Below the pieces are notes generated by a model that searched no databases, was not told the origin of the DNA, and saw only the letters and a list, made by a program, of their open reading frames with translations. The position numbers and the translations under genes are program-made. Positions 1 to 8,428 of a stretch of DNA of 23,775 nucleotides are shown in pieces. This DNA comes from a virus. How positions within the stretch are numbered: the stretch's first letter is position 1; every line of letters starts with the position of its first letter. The stretch is taken from positions 1-23,775 of IMG/VR virus record IMGVR_UViG_3300033995_001418; one strand, written 5' to 3'.

Positions 1-3000
1 CTACGGCAGTTGTGATTGTCGTATCCATAATTCCGCTGGGGGAAGGTTTTTTATTTGTTGCCATTTCAAGTAATTCGTTTATTATAGAATCCACAAATCC
101 GTTTGGAATTTCTTCAAGAGTTAGAGAAATTGGCCCAATTCCAGGAACAAAAAATTCTGGATTCTTACCTTGGTTGTAGGGTATTGATGGAAGTGCCATC
201 ATTACGGCTTTTTTTGCTCTTCTAAGTTTTGGATTTATTGACACCCCAACTTGAGTCAGGTCGTCAAGACCGGCTTCAGAGACAAGCATGCGACCTTCTA
301 GGCCTGGTAATGATGAGTTTACCCTGACGCCCTGTTCTCCAATTCCGGCCCTGCTTAACACAAACTCCATGAATGTTGGAAGCATTCCCGTCATCCCTCC
401 CGGGGCATTGACTGCTGGTTGGTCTGGCATATTAATTGAGTTGAAGTCTAGGGATACATCCCTGAATGCCGCTGGGTACTCAACAAGGTGGTGCATTAGC
501 GCATAGTACGCACCTAGTTCGGCTGGTGATATTGGTGTATCGGGGCCAGAGTATCTACCACCAAGAATTTCCTTTAAGGAGTTTAGTGAAGAAATAATAA
601 AATAAGATGGAGAAACTTCGACGTTTGTCCCAGACCGATTCATTGCATCAACAATATTCTGAATATTATCTATTGCGTGTCTAAGTTTTTTGGGTTTTCC
701 CGGAAAGAACGAATCAACAGTTGTTTCTATCTCATCAATTTTTTGCCTGAGGGCGTCTATGTCATATAGCCAATCATTATCAACTGGTCTTGGAAGTGGG
801 TATTTTTCAATTTTTCCAATTGGGCCAGCTGGGTTTTCTCTTTCCGAAGCAATGGTTGACAATGACTGAACAGCCGAGAATCTTTTTTCAGGTTTCTGTT
901 TTTTGATTTTGTTTCTTCTTATGCGCCTATTGTCTGTGTTTGGTGAAAATGAATCTTGCGTAACGGTATTGGTCGCAGCCCGAATTGCCCCAACAGGCGA
1001 GCCAATTCTTTCATGTATTGTTGCGTCCTGAACGCTTCCGTCGTTGTCTCCGTCATATGCGTTTGGCCTAAATGGCTCGATTCTCCTACCACGCAATGTC
1101 CCTATTGAGCTACCAAGAGCTTTCATAGAGGACTTGCCAACAAAGCTTGATATGGATTCTGCTTTTATGTTGTTGTAGTTATGAAATTTGCTAGGAGCAA
1201 GAGACAGCGCCGTATTTCTTACATTTACATTTAGGTTCTTGAATTCATAAGGGTTTCTTTTTCCTGGATTTTTAAAAGCTTCCTGAACTCGTTCCTCTCC
1301 TAGGAAAAGCCCCAATATTTCAATTATTTCACTTTCTGTGTAGTTTGAAAAATTTTTATTTTCGGAAGAATTAAGCCATCTTTGTATTTGCTTAACACCG
1401 TCTCCGTTAAAAATAAAAGAACCCAATTCAGCCATTGCTTCAATGTGGCTACTCTGTCCATACGATGTTCCCATAATGTTGTAAATAAGTGCCCATACCT
1501 CCTCTGATGCAACAGCATCTTTTGGGAATGTCCTAAATGATGGGTCTTGTTGGCCTGCTGAATTTATAAAAGCTTCAGCCCACCAACTAAAATCACCATT
1601 TATTTTACGAGCGCCCAACCTATCCGCTATCTCATCAATAACTTCTTGTATTTTTCTTTCTGAATAATTGTTTTTTTTGGCCCATTTCTGATATTCCTTT
1701 TTAAGTTGCTCATTAAATGAGTAGTTCTCCATGTACCACTGCATAATTGCCGCGACTTTTTCTGTGTCATCTCTGGCTGCTGCAACCCTCATGTCAAGCC
1801 TTCTTAGTTGTTCAGCTAAAATGCTATTAGGGTCATAAGAAGCAAGGGTTCTGAAATTTAAAGGTTGACCAGTTGCTAATATTTCTTGCCATTTATCTTT
1901 GTCTATATTTGCAATAGTTCTTATTTTGTTGTAAAAGTCATTCAAGTGATTAAGTTCATGGTCTATTAAATCCTGGAGGTAATCATCCGTCGTTTTTGCT
2001 TTGCCATTTACCTGATTGTGGTCTCCAGCAGAATTTACGAATTTCCATAAATTTTCTTGCCTGAGAAGGTCTGGGTTTAGAACAAGAACACCATACGCTG
2101 GTGGGTTTAAATCAGACATTACTCTACGAAGAGCGTTTGGATTATTTTTTAATTTACTCACCTCTAAGTCAATTTCCGCAGCAGATGCTCCCGGCTTAAG
2201 ACTAGAAACATAATCTCTTAGTTGGTTATCAAGAACTTCTGATTGTGAAGACGTGAGGCTTCTGTTTCCAACTATGGCAGTTCCATCCGAACGAATGCCG
2301 AATGTGTCCGCAAAGTTGTCTGGGTCAATTGAGTCTGGACGGTCAAAAGGGTTTTGTTGACCAGGTATCATTGCGAACACAAGCGTCCCAGATGTTATTT
2401 CGTCGTCTGGGTCAGAAATTCCATCCTGTTCAAGCATCTGTTTGTTTGAGCCCCAGTAAATTTTTAGAGGTATAAATGGAACATCTTCAAATTCTGCGTT
2501 GGGATTATGGTTATGTATTGCAATTTTTTCAAGAATTTTTTCTACCAATTCTTCCATTTCCCTAAATTTTGTATTACTTAGTGGCTCTTCAAGCTGTTCT
2601 TCTAGCGCTTCTTTTCTTGCTTTTTTTAGTTCGGAGTCAGAAAGCCCACCACGCAGCAGTCTCTGCACAACACTTGGACTGTATCCAAGCAAATCTTGTT
2701 CAAACTGATTAAGGAGTCTGAATCCTCCAGCCCCATCTGGGACGGCCTGTTGCTCAAGAACACCGTTAATCATTACTGGGGATGCTTTTTCAAAATAATT
2801 TGCATCTAATCTGATTTCTGGTTTGCCATCTTTTTTACGTCTTGCATTTACTCTGTCTTCAAGGTCCAAATTTGACCGATATAAAATTTCTAACGCTTTT
2901 TGAATTCCGGTTCCGGGCCATGATTTTACGATATTCCTAATATAAGATTCTGGTTTTACAACTTTTTCTTTTTTGCGCGCCTGTCTTTCTTTACCTTCAT

Positions 3001-3979
3001 TACGGGGTAATATTCTTGTTGTATTGCTAACAATTGGCAGAAACATCCTTCCAACTGGAGAATCATCTGGTGAATCTATTCCTGATGCAATAAGAGAACC
3101 GTTATCGTCATATAAGCTAAGAGTACGTTTGTCGTACCTTAGTGGTCTGATGTTGCTTGCCATTGAGCTAATAGCTTCTGACAACTTTCTAACTTTTGGA
3201 ACATTTGGAATTTTGTCGTTGTTTATCTTTGCGGTAGCAGAACCGACTGAGCCATCTGGGCCATCTGGGGAACCCGGTATGTCGCAACCTATTCCAAAAA
3301 TATTCGTAAATCTATTTGCTCCGGGATTTCCTGGACCACACCTTAATTTGTTTTTTCCGTCAAGGTAAAGCCCTCTTGCGTTTGCAGCAATACTCAAAAG
3401 AGATTGGCTAAAATCGTTGAGCGAACGTCCAAGTAGTCCTTTTTCGGATTCATTTTTTACTGGGCGCGGATACTGCAATCTAAATTTGTCGGTTGGTAGC
3501 GGTAGATATTTGATTATGTCGTCTAATTCCGTAAACCTCATATCATCAATTGGGTCCCCGCCACCGTAGTTGTGGCACATCTTCATGGATAGACCAGGCG
3601 GCATCATCGGCAAGTCATCGCCTGGTTTCCACTTCTTTGCCCACTTGAAGAATTCAGACTCTGGATATTCGGGAGTTTCTTTTTTGGGTTTTGATGCTTT
3701 GAAATTTATTTGCTCGTTGGGCTGTTTCCACCAGTCGTCAAGGCTTTTACCCCTATAAGAGGTAATTGCATTTGTTGCCCACTCTGAGTTATGTCCACCA
3801 AATTCGGTAATAGAAACAGATTTTAATTGAATTTCGTCGGATGCTTCAGCTTTTCTAAAAATATCAGTAGTCGAGTTATAGACAAAACGGTCTCCACCTG
3901 GTGTTTGGTACATGAATGAGTTGCCATTCTTTGCAACAATTCTTGCATTTAGTGGAATGTTCTGGCTTTTATCGCCCAT
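1..3979 (-). CDS. Large modular virion-type protein with zinc metallopeptidase motif (3' end outside window)
   Basis: Open minus-strand frame from ATG at 3979 to the window edge with no stop, so at least 1326 residues. It begins 71 bases after the stop of the 867-residue gene and probably belongs to the same operon. HELNH at residues 674-678, followed by WAEAF (E802) and SHIEAMAELGS (E847), is the layout of a gluzincin-type zinc metallopeptidase: two His and the catalytic Glu in HExxH, plus a downstream Glu ligand. An acidic DGDNDG loop lies at 976-981. Junction-type motifs are SPVGRM 307-312, SPVGAI 994-999 and GPIGKI 1052-1057. An N-terminal TPGGDRF resembles TPYGGDRF in the neighbouring protein. 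Position after portal and protease suggests a capsid- or tail-associated protein. The substrate of the putative peptidase is unknown. The rest of the chain matches no family I can name. Confidence 0.8.
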   Translation of the reverse strand, partial: MGDKSQNIPLNARIVAKNGNSFMYQTPGGDRFVYNSTTDIFRKAEASDEIQLKSVSITEFGGHNSEWATNAITSYRGKSLDDWWKQPNEQINFKASKPKKETPEYPESEFFKWAKKWKPGDDLPMMPPGLSMKMCHNYGGGDPIDDMRFTELDDIIKYLPLPTDKFRLQYPRPVKNESEKGLLGRSLNDFSQSLLSIAANARGLYLDGKNKLRCGPGNPGANRFTNIFGIGCDIPGSPDGPDGSVGSATAKINNDKIPNVPKVRKLSEAISSMASNIRPLRYDKRTLSLYDDNGSLIASGIDSPDDSPVGRMFLPIVSNTTRILPRNEGKERQARKKEKVVKPESYIRNIVKSWPGTGIQKALEILYRSNLDLEDRVNARRKKDGKPEIRLDANYFEKASPVMINGVLEQQAVPDGAGGFRLLNQFEQDLLGYSPSVVQRLLRGGLSDSELKKARKEALEEQLEEPLSNTKFREMEELVEKILEKIAIHNHNPNAEFEDVPFIPLKIYWGSNKQMLEQDGISDPDDEITSGTLVFAMIPGQQNPFDRPDSIDPDNFADTFGIRSDGTAIVGNRSLTSSQSEVLDNQLRDYVSSLKPGASAAEIDLEVSKLKNNPNALRRVMSDLNPPAYGVLVLNPDLLRQENLWKFVNSAGDHNQVNGKAKTTDDYLQDLIDHELNHLNDFYNKIRTIANIDKDKWQEILATGQPLNFRTLASYDPNSILAEQLRRLDMRVAAARDDTEKVAAIMQWYMENYSFNEQLKKEYQKWAKKNNYSERKIQEVIDEIADRLGARKINGDFSWWAEAFINSAGQQDPSFRTFPKDAVASEEVWALIYNIMGTSYGQSSHIEAMAELGSFIFNGDGVKQIQRWLNSSENKNFSNYTESEIIEILGLFLGEERVQEAFKNPGKRNPYEFKNLNVNVRNTALSLAPSKFHNYNNIKAESISSFVGKSSMKALGSSIGTLRGRRIEPFRPNAYDGDNDGSVQDATIHERIGSPVGAIRAATNTVTQDSFSPNTDNRRIRRNKIKKQKPEKRFSAVQSLSTIASERENPAGPIGKIEKYPLPRPVDNDWLYDIDALRQKIDEIETTVDSFFPGKPKKLRHAIDNIQNIVDAMNRSGTNVEVSPSYFIISSLNSLKEILGGRYSGPDTPISPAELGAYYALMHHLVEYPAAFRDVSLDFNSINMPDQPAVNAPGGMTGMLPTFMEFVLSRAGIGEQGVRVNSSLPGLEGRMLVSEAGLDDLTQVGVSINPKLRRAKKAVMMALPSIPYNQGKNPEFFVPGIGPISLTLEEIPNGFVDSIINELLEMATNKKPSPSGIMDTTITTAV
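1439..1960 (-). other. Putative gluzincin metallopeptidase core within the left-edge protein
   Basis: This segment covers residues 674-847 of the left-edge protein. It starts with DHELNHLND, giving His674, Glu675 and His678 of an HExxH site. It ends with YGQSSHIEAMAELGS, where Glu847 or Glu851 would be the third zinc ligand; Glu802 in WAEAFINSA is an alternative. Phage-borne zincin domains commonly end in an E-x-[FM]-A-E type motif (family knowledge). All codons were checked to be in the frame of the ATG at 3979. Activity is inferred from motifs only. Confidence 0.55.
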
Positions 3980-4026
3980 GGTGGGTCTTTCTTTAATCTT
4001 TGCGATTGCGGGTTATTTGTATGTAA

Positions 4027-4032
4027 ATTATA
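4027..4032 (-). promoter_or_regulatory. Possible -10 element (TATAAT) before the left-edge gene
   Basis: In the 71-base gap between the 867-residue gene and the gene starting at 3979, the minus strand reads TATAAT about 48 bases before the ATG. No convincing -35 box at 16-18 bases is visible and the gap is AT-rich, so this is a weak candidate for an internal operon promoter. Confidence 0.25.
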
Positions 4033-4050
4033 GACTTATTATCATAATTA

Positions 4051-6654
4051 TTACGAAGGAGACTTTTCGTAGCCGTCAATAATTGAACCGATTCTTGATG
4101 TTAGTTTTTCTCCTGTTGTTGACCAGCTGTAGGTTTTGTCGTTTTTGAAATCTGTATACACATACCCAAATGGGTTTGAGCGAACACTTGGGTCGTCAAT
4201 GTTTTTGTCAACCTCGAGCGTTTTCATTACAAGGTCGTACCCAGCAGCACGTATTTTTTTCCTTGTTTTTTCTGAACTTTCAGCAATGTTCTCTGATAGG
4301 AGTTTTAGCATTTTTATAGCATTTTCTCTGCTTAATGATTTTTTGTTTGATAAATACCCATTATTTATTAATCCCAAATCGTTTGCCATGAAGGCAAACC
4401 CAAACCAGTCTCTCATCTCGGTATCGGTCATTGGGCCTTCTGGAATACCGTCTGAGCCATCACTCAGAACACCAGATTCAAGAAGTGAGTTAACTCTGTG
4501 GACTGGGTTTGAAAGTGACCCTTTTCCTCCAGAAATTTGCTCCCACAATGGAACTCCTGTGGTTTCCGATGAATACCCATAAGCCGTATTCGGTGATGGC
4601 TCGGTAGACATTGAACCAACCGGGCCAGATTGAGGCAATGGAGCAACACCAGTTTTTGATTTTGAGCCACTGAAGGAAACTTGCCTTTCTTCTAGCAGCT
4701 TAAAGAAATTTTTTGAGTCTTTATAGTTCGGGGCGACTGGCGCATTGTCCGAATCTGTACCCAACCTATTAGTCATTTGCTCAGCAACCGACTCTCGTTC
4801 GTCTTGCGAGATTGACCAAAGTAGCGGTGGATTTTTGCCTATTTCAATCTTCCAGCCATCCATGGTTGATGTTATTTTTATGCCGTTATTTTTTTCAATT
4901 TGAGCAGTTGAATCCCGAAAGTAGCTGTCAAAATTTCCATAATTTATTGCTTCTTCGTCTACGCCATTTTTGCCCATGAAGTAGATGCCGGCCCTTCGTA
5001 TATCAAATGCTCTATATTGCTCTCTTGCTGGGTTTTTACTCTCACCCTGCAAGAGCGAAAAGATGTATTCTGCTGGCATTTTGCCCAATAGCCCGTAACC
5101 GGTTTTTTCTAATAGTTCATTTTTTTTAAAGTTTTCACCAATTTGATTTTCAATTAATGGCTGTATGTCGTTTGCCATCAACCAAAAATCAAACCAGTCA
5201 ACTGTTTCCCCTTCTGCAAAGTTACTTAGCTCAAACACATCTCCACCCTGGTTGTCTGGCAAAGAATATTTATCTATTTTGTTTCCTTGTGGTTTTGATG
5301 AAATCCATGAATGAAGTGGATTTGCGGAAATCAAAGTTTTAAATTTTTTTCTTTGTTTTACAACACCGTTCTCGGTTTGGGTATTTACGAGTTGGCTCAA
5401 AGACGACATATTCCCTATCGGTCCATTTTTTTCTTGTATTTCGTACTTGGGTTGCTTTGTGTTGTTCATGTCTCCTGGGTTATCCCAGTAGTCATTGTGG
5501 TTAAACCTAACCCCTCCGTCTGCCAATGATTGTTGCAGAAGAAGTAGCGATTCAAACTCTTTCTTCAGCCCAAGAATCTGGGCGGAACGTGTCATTTTCC
5601 ATATCCTAGTTGGGTAGGCAAGCCATGGGTCTTGTCCTGCATCCCAATTCATATCGTCAACATATGTTGACGTTTCGACATCCCACCCAAAAGCAAGTGC
5701 GTTTATTTTTATTGCTTCTGCAACATTTTTTAAAAATTTTCTGTTTCTTTTTAGCCTCTTTAATGGCTTGCCTGCAATATTGTATTTTTCCCCATAGGCA
5801 ATACTTCCTCTGTCAATTGGAAACAACCACCAGTCGTAGTGGTCGTTATGTATTTTATTCCATCGAGAGGAGTCTGCTAACTGTCTATGTTTTGCGAGCT
5901 CAAGGGCTTGATGCGTTACTATGAATCTGTCACCGCCATAAGGCGTTGTGTTTATATATCTTGCCCTTGGAATTGTGCTTTTTGGCAACATTGAAGATGG
6001 ACTTCTGTATCCGGAAAGAACATCGGACTGCGGCTCAAATTCCCCATAGCTATCCATTGTTTCGTAAAAGTTTGGTGGGGGAAATTCGTAGGACTCCTCA
6101 AAGTCTGGGTCTAGCCCAGCGTCTGCAAGGTATGCACGCCAAGCGTCGTTGTAGTCAATTTCAAGTTCTTCGTCTTCTAGTTCCGTCAGGCTGCCATCAG
6201 CTTCGGATAGCCAAATTTTTTTATCAAATTCTTCTTCGTCTTCTTCCTCTTCCATCAATCTTTCGTCAAATTCAAGTTCCATTTTGTTGTAATCAATTTG
6301 TGTAAAAAGAGATGGATTGGATGGCTCGTCTATCTCAAACTCGGAATCGGAAACCGGTTCGTCTTTTGAAACTGCGCGATTAACAAAATCTCGAGCTTTT
6401 CTTCTTTTTGACCTGTTATTTTCAACCCGCCCAACAGGGCCGCCGGGCGTTGGGTCAATTACTCCACGTCCACGATTAACGAAAGGAACACCCTCAAGTA
6501 CATATGGGTCGTTATCTGCGTTTCTTGCGGTTCTTGGGTCAAGATTTCTACCAGAAGAACCTATGGGCATGCCAATAGCTTTAACACCTAAGTTGGCGTT
6601 AGTTTTTCTATTTGTTCTGTTGCCAGGTTTTCTAACTTCAGTTGGTTCGGCCAT
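4051..6654 (-). CDS. 867-residue modular structural-type protein with an internal duplication
   Basis: ATG at 6654, 14 bases after the stop of the 520-residue gene; no strong Shine-Dalgarno. Residues 41-70 hold the module TARNADNDPY...NRGRGVIDPTPG, which also occurs in the giant protease protein. Residues about 100-190 are strongly acidic. Residues about 225-376 include TPYGGDRF and a segment around DHYDWWLFPID that looks like one folded domain. The C-terminal half contains two diverged copies of one module: DWFDFWLMAND at 486 and DWFGFAFMAND at 749, each following a junction motif (GPIGNM 411-416 and GPVGSM 677-682). A third motif, GPVGRV, is at 72-77. No enzyme motif is seen. Gene order and shared modules suggest a virion component working with the flanking giant proteins; the function is unknown. 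Confidence 0.85.
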   Translation of the reverse strand: MAEPTEVRKPGNRTNRKTNANLGVKAIGMPIGSSGRNLDPRTARNADNDPYVLEGVPFVNRGRGVIDPTPGGPVGRVENNRSKRRKARDFVNRAVSKDEPVSDSEFEIDEPSNPSLFTQIDYNKMELEFDERLMEEEEDEEEFDKKIWLSEADGSLTELEDEELEIDYNDAWRAYLADAGLDPDFEESYEFPPPNFYETMDSYGEFEPQSDVLSGYRSPSSMLPKSTIPRARYINTTPYGGDRFIVTHQALELAKHRQLADSSRWNKIHNDHYDWWLFPIDRGSIAYGEKYNIAGKPLKRLKRNRKFLKNVAEAIKINALAFGWDVETSTYVDDMNWDAGQDPWLAYPTRIWKMTRSAQILGLKKEFESLLLLQQSLADGGVRFNHNDYWDNPGDMNNTKQPKYEIQEKNGPIGNMSSLSQLVNTQTENGVVKQRKKFKTLISANPLHSWISSKPQGNKIDKYSLPDNQGGDVFELSNFAEGETVDWFDFWLMANDIQPLIENQIGENFKKNELLEKTGYGLLGKMPAEYIFSLLQGESKNPAREQYRAFDIRRAGIYFMGKNGVDEEAINYGNFDSYFRDSTAQIEKNNGIKITSTMDGWKIEIGKNPPLLWSISQDERESVAEQMTNRLGTDSDNAPVAPNYKDSKNFFKLLEERQVSFSGSKSKTGVAPLPQSGPVGSMSTEPSPNTAYGYSSETTGVPLWEQISGGKGSLSNPVHRVNSLLESGVLSDGSDGIPEGPMTDTEMRDWFGFAFMANDLGLINNGYLSNKKSLSRENAIKMLKLLSENIAESSEKTRKKIRAAGYDLVMKTLEVDKNIDDPSVRSNPFGYVYTDFKNDKTYSWSTTGEKLTSRIGSIIDGYEKSPS
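6446..6530 (-). repeat. Dispersed module repeat, copy 1 (DND / NRGRGVIDPTPG)
   Basis: This DNA encodes ARNADNDPYVLEG...NRGRGVIDPTPG of the 867-residue protein. It closely matches 15931-16014 in the giant gene: over the stretch acatatgggtcgttNtctgc and on through tttcttgc, only the base marked N differs. Similarity at nucleotide level points to a fairly recent copy or exchange between the two genes rather than only protein-level constraint. Confidence 0.75.
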
Positions 6655-6668
6655 GCCGTACCGCCGAA

Positions 6669-8231
6669 CTAGTTGAGCTCTGTTTGAGGCTTTGATTCGT
6701 CTTGGCTGTTGGAAAAACCTTCTTCAGCCGCAATCATTTCAAACTCAAGGAGCGTTGAAAGGAAATTATCTGCTGCAGACTTTTCTCCAGTTTCAAATCT
6801 CTTTTTTGTTTCTTCGTCAACCCAGCCATCCGGAATGATGTTTTCAAGACCCAGCGCCATTGCTCTTTTCATGATGTGCATCTTTGCAACATCACTCTTT
6901 GAGCGCTCCCATGCCATTATTGCATTTCTTAGGTCCATCTCATTGGCGATTGGGAATTTGCCATCTTCCATTGCTTCTCCAGATTCGGACATTTCTTTTT
7001 TCTGGATGTCGCTATAGGAGCGCTTGAGTGCAATTTCTGCAGCTTCTGCCTCAATTGCAAGTGCTTCATCTTGGGTGTATTCGTCATACCCGAGAACGTC
7101 GCCATCAAGTGAAACAAAAACATCGTAAGACTTGCCGTCTATACCTTCAATCTCTACTGCGTATGCATCAAAGCCTTCAAAAATGTCTGCCTCAACAGCA
7201 ACAACATCACCCTGAATACTCTTTGTCGCAATTCCAGCAGCTTCGCTGAAGGATATTAGGTTTGTTGGCTGGAAACCAGATTTTACCTGAAGAACTTCCT
7301 CGTTCAGCATGTGCCATCCCATTACCTCACCAGTTGAGCCATCAAAGAATATCTCAATTGGCTTTCCGTCTTTTCTTTCGACATCAACCACAAACATGTC
7401 CGCTGCATCAGAATACCCAGAATCAAGTACCTTACCGCTGAACATATCTTCTGCTCTTCCTTCAATTTCCAGGAGAGCCGGCATGTCGCCTTCCTTTACA
7501 CAACCGCCTGGGCAGTTGTCACAAAGACCAGATGCACCCGGATAGACCTTGCGCTCAATTGCGCAGACGAATACATCAGAGCCAAAGTCTTCGGACTTGT
7601 AGCCCATGCTTCTTAGTCTTCTGTCTTCCATCATTTGACGATTTGGAATTTCATCCTCCATATCGTCTTCTTCCATCTCTTCTTCCATTACTGGAGCCAT
7701 CTGTCTTTTTCTTTTTGGAGCAGAACTCATGGCGAGCATCTCGTCCATGTCGTCTTCCATATCGTCTTCGTCTTCGTACTCTTCTTCGTCTTCGTCTTCA
7801 TCCATCATGGGGGCGGTCATACCCATGCCTTTTTTCTTCTTTGACATTGCGTTCATCATCTTGATGTCGTCTTCGTCCATGGCCATGTCCATGTCCATGT
7901 CCTCTTCGTCCTCTTCTTCGTCGTCATCATCTTCTTGAACATCGTGGTCTTCGTCTTGATAGACATCACCATAAGCCCTCATGGCGGCTTTCTCTTCTGT
8001 CATTTCCATCATCGGCTTCTTTTTCTTTTTTGGCATTGGGACAGGCATGTCTTCATCCATTTCAACAGATGCGTCGTCATACATTTTCATAGAAACAGCC
8101 ATAGCTCCGCACTTCCCACAAACTTTGTCTCCTGTTTTGTACCCACACTCAGAAGAATCAAGACCTTTTGCGCACTGAACAATTTCTCCGTCAGCATCAA
8201 TTTTCAACATAGGACCGTCAGTCATTGCCAT
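6669..8231 (-). CDS. 520-residue hyperacidic Met-rich protein with two Cys clusters and PepSY-like repeats
   Basis: ATG at 8231 with a good AAGGAG seven bases upstream; it starts 1 base after the stop of the 63-residue gene. The first Cys cluster is C20, C29, C38, C41 and the second C223, C237, C240, C244; both could bind zinc. Residues about 55-200 are extremely rich in Met, Asp and Glu, broken by Lys runs at 68-72 and 131-134. Residues about 255-310 and 322-385 look like two related PepSY-type alpha/beta repeats (ISFSEAAGIATKSIQGDVV...). Residues 422-470 carry FPIANEMDLRNAIMAWERSK...HIMKRAMALG, a domain also present in the 166-residue protein upstream and known in phage head proteins (DUF6582-like, named from memory). 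Possible roles are scaffold, capsid cement or internal head protein. It does not look like a major capsid protein. Confidence 0.85.
   Translation of the reverse strand: MAMTDGPMLKIDADGEIVQCAKGLDSSECGYKTGDKVCGKCGAMAVSMKMYDDASVEMDEDMPVPMPKKKKKPMMEMTEEKAAMRAYGDVYQDEDHDVQEDDDDEEEDEEDMDMDMAMDEDDIKMMNAMSKKKKGMGMTAPMMDEDEDEEEYEDEDDMEDDMDEMLAMSSAPKRKRQMAPVMEEEMEEDDMEDEIPNRQMMEDRRLRSMGYKSEDFGSDVFVCAIERKVYPGASGLCDNCPGGCVKEGDMPALLEIEGRAEDMFSGKVLDSGYSDAADMFVVDVERKDGKPIEIFFDGSTGEVMGWHMLNEEVLQVKSGFQPTNLISFSEAAGIATKSIQGDVVAVEADIFEGFDAYAVEIEGIDGKSYDVFVSLDGDVLGYDEYTQDEALAIEAEAAEIALKRSYSDIQKKEMSESGEAMEDGKFPIANEMDLRNAIMAWERSKSDVAKMHIMKRAMALGLENIIPDGWVDEETKKRFETGEKSAADNFLSTLLEFEMIAAEEGFSNSQDESKPQTELN
7647..7946 (-). 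repeat. Low-complexity Asp/Glu/Met tract
   Basis: Residues about 96-195 of the 520-residue protein are built mainly from D, E and M, including DMDMDMAMDEDD at 111-122. At DNA level this is imperfect triplet repetition of gtcttc and catgtc units, which could expand or contract by slippage. It makes long open frames on the other strand that should not be read as genes. Confidence 0.8.
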
Positions 8232-8232
8232 T

Positions 8233-8424
8233 TTATTGCTCCTTGTATTGCATGGTCGTCGAAAGACAACCCTTTGGGTTCATGCATCCACCGCATGGAA
8301 ACTGACGCTTTTCGCCAGCAACAATGCACCGATACTTTGCCTTAGAACTGTTTTCTTTAGTACGTTTAGCATAACCCATAACAGGGTTCTTGCGGTTGTA
8401 CCTACTTTTTCTTTCTGTATTCAT
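8233..8424 (-). CDS. 63-residue basic four-Cys protein
   Basis: It fills the gap between two real genes almost exactly: ATG at 8424 is 4 bases after the preceding stop, and its stop at 8233 is 1 base before the next ATG. The N-terminal half is very basic (KSRYNRKNPVMGYAKRTKEN). The C-terminal half has C33, C44, C47 and C53 in a C-x10-CGGC-x5-C pattern that could hold one zinc ion or form disulfides. An AGAAG upstream is a modest ribosome site. Tight packing and the Cys pattern support a real gene. The function is unknown; a small nucleic-acid-binding or head-associated protein is possible. Confidence 0.7.
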   Translation of the reverse strand: MNTERKSRYNRKNPVMGYAKRTKENSSKAKYRCIVAGEKRQFPCGGCMNPKGCLSTTMQYKEQ

Positions 8425-8428
8425 AAAA

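Noticed and set aside
7647-7946. Repeated gtcttc/catgtc units as a possible CRISPR or tandem regulatory array
   Set aside because: No unique spacers of constant length; it is simple triplet coding for Asp, Glu and Met.
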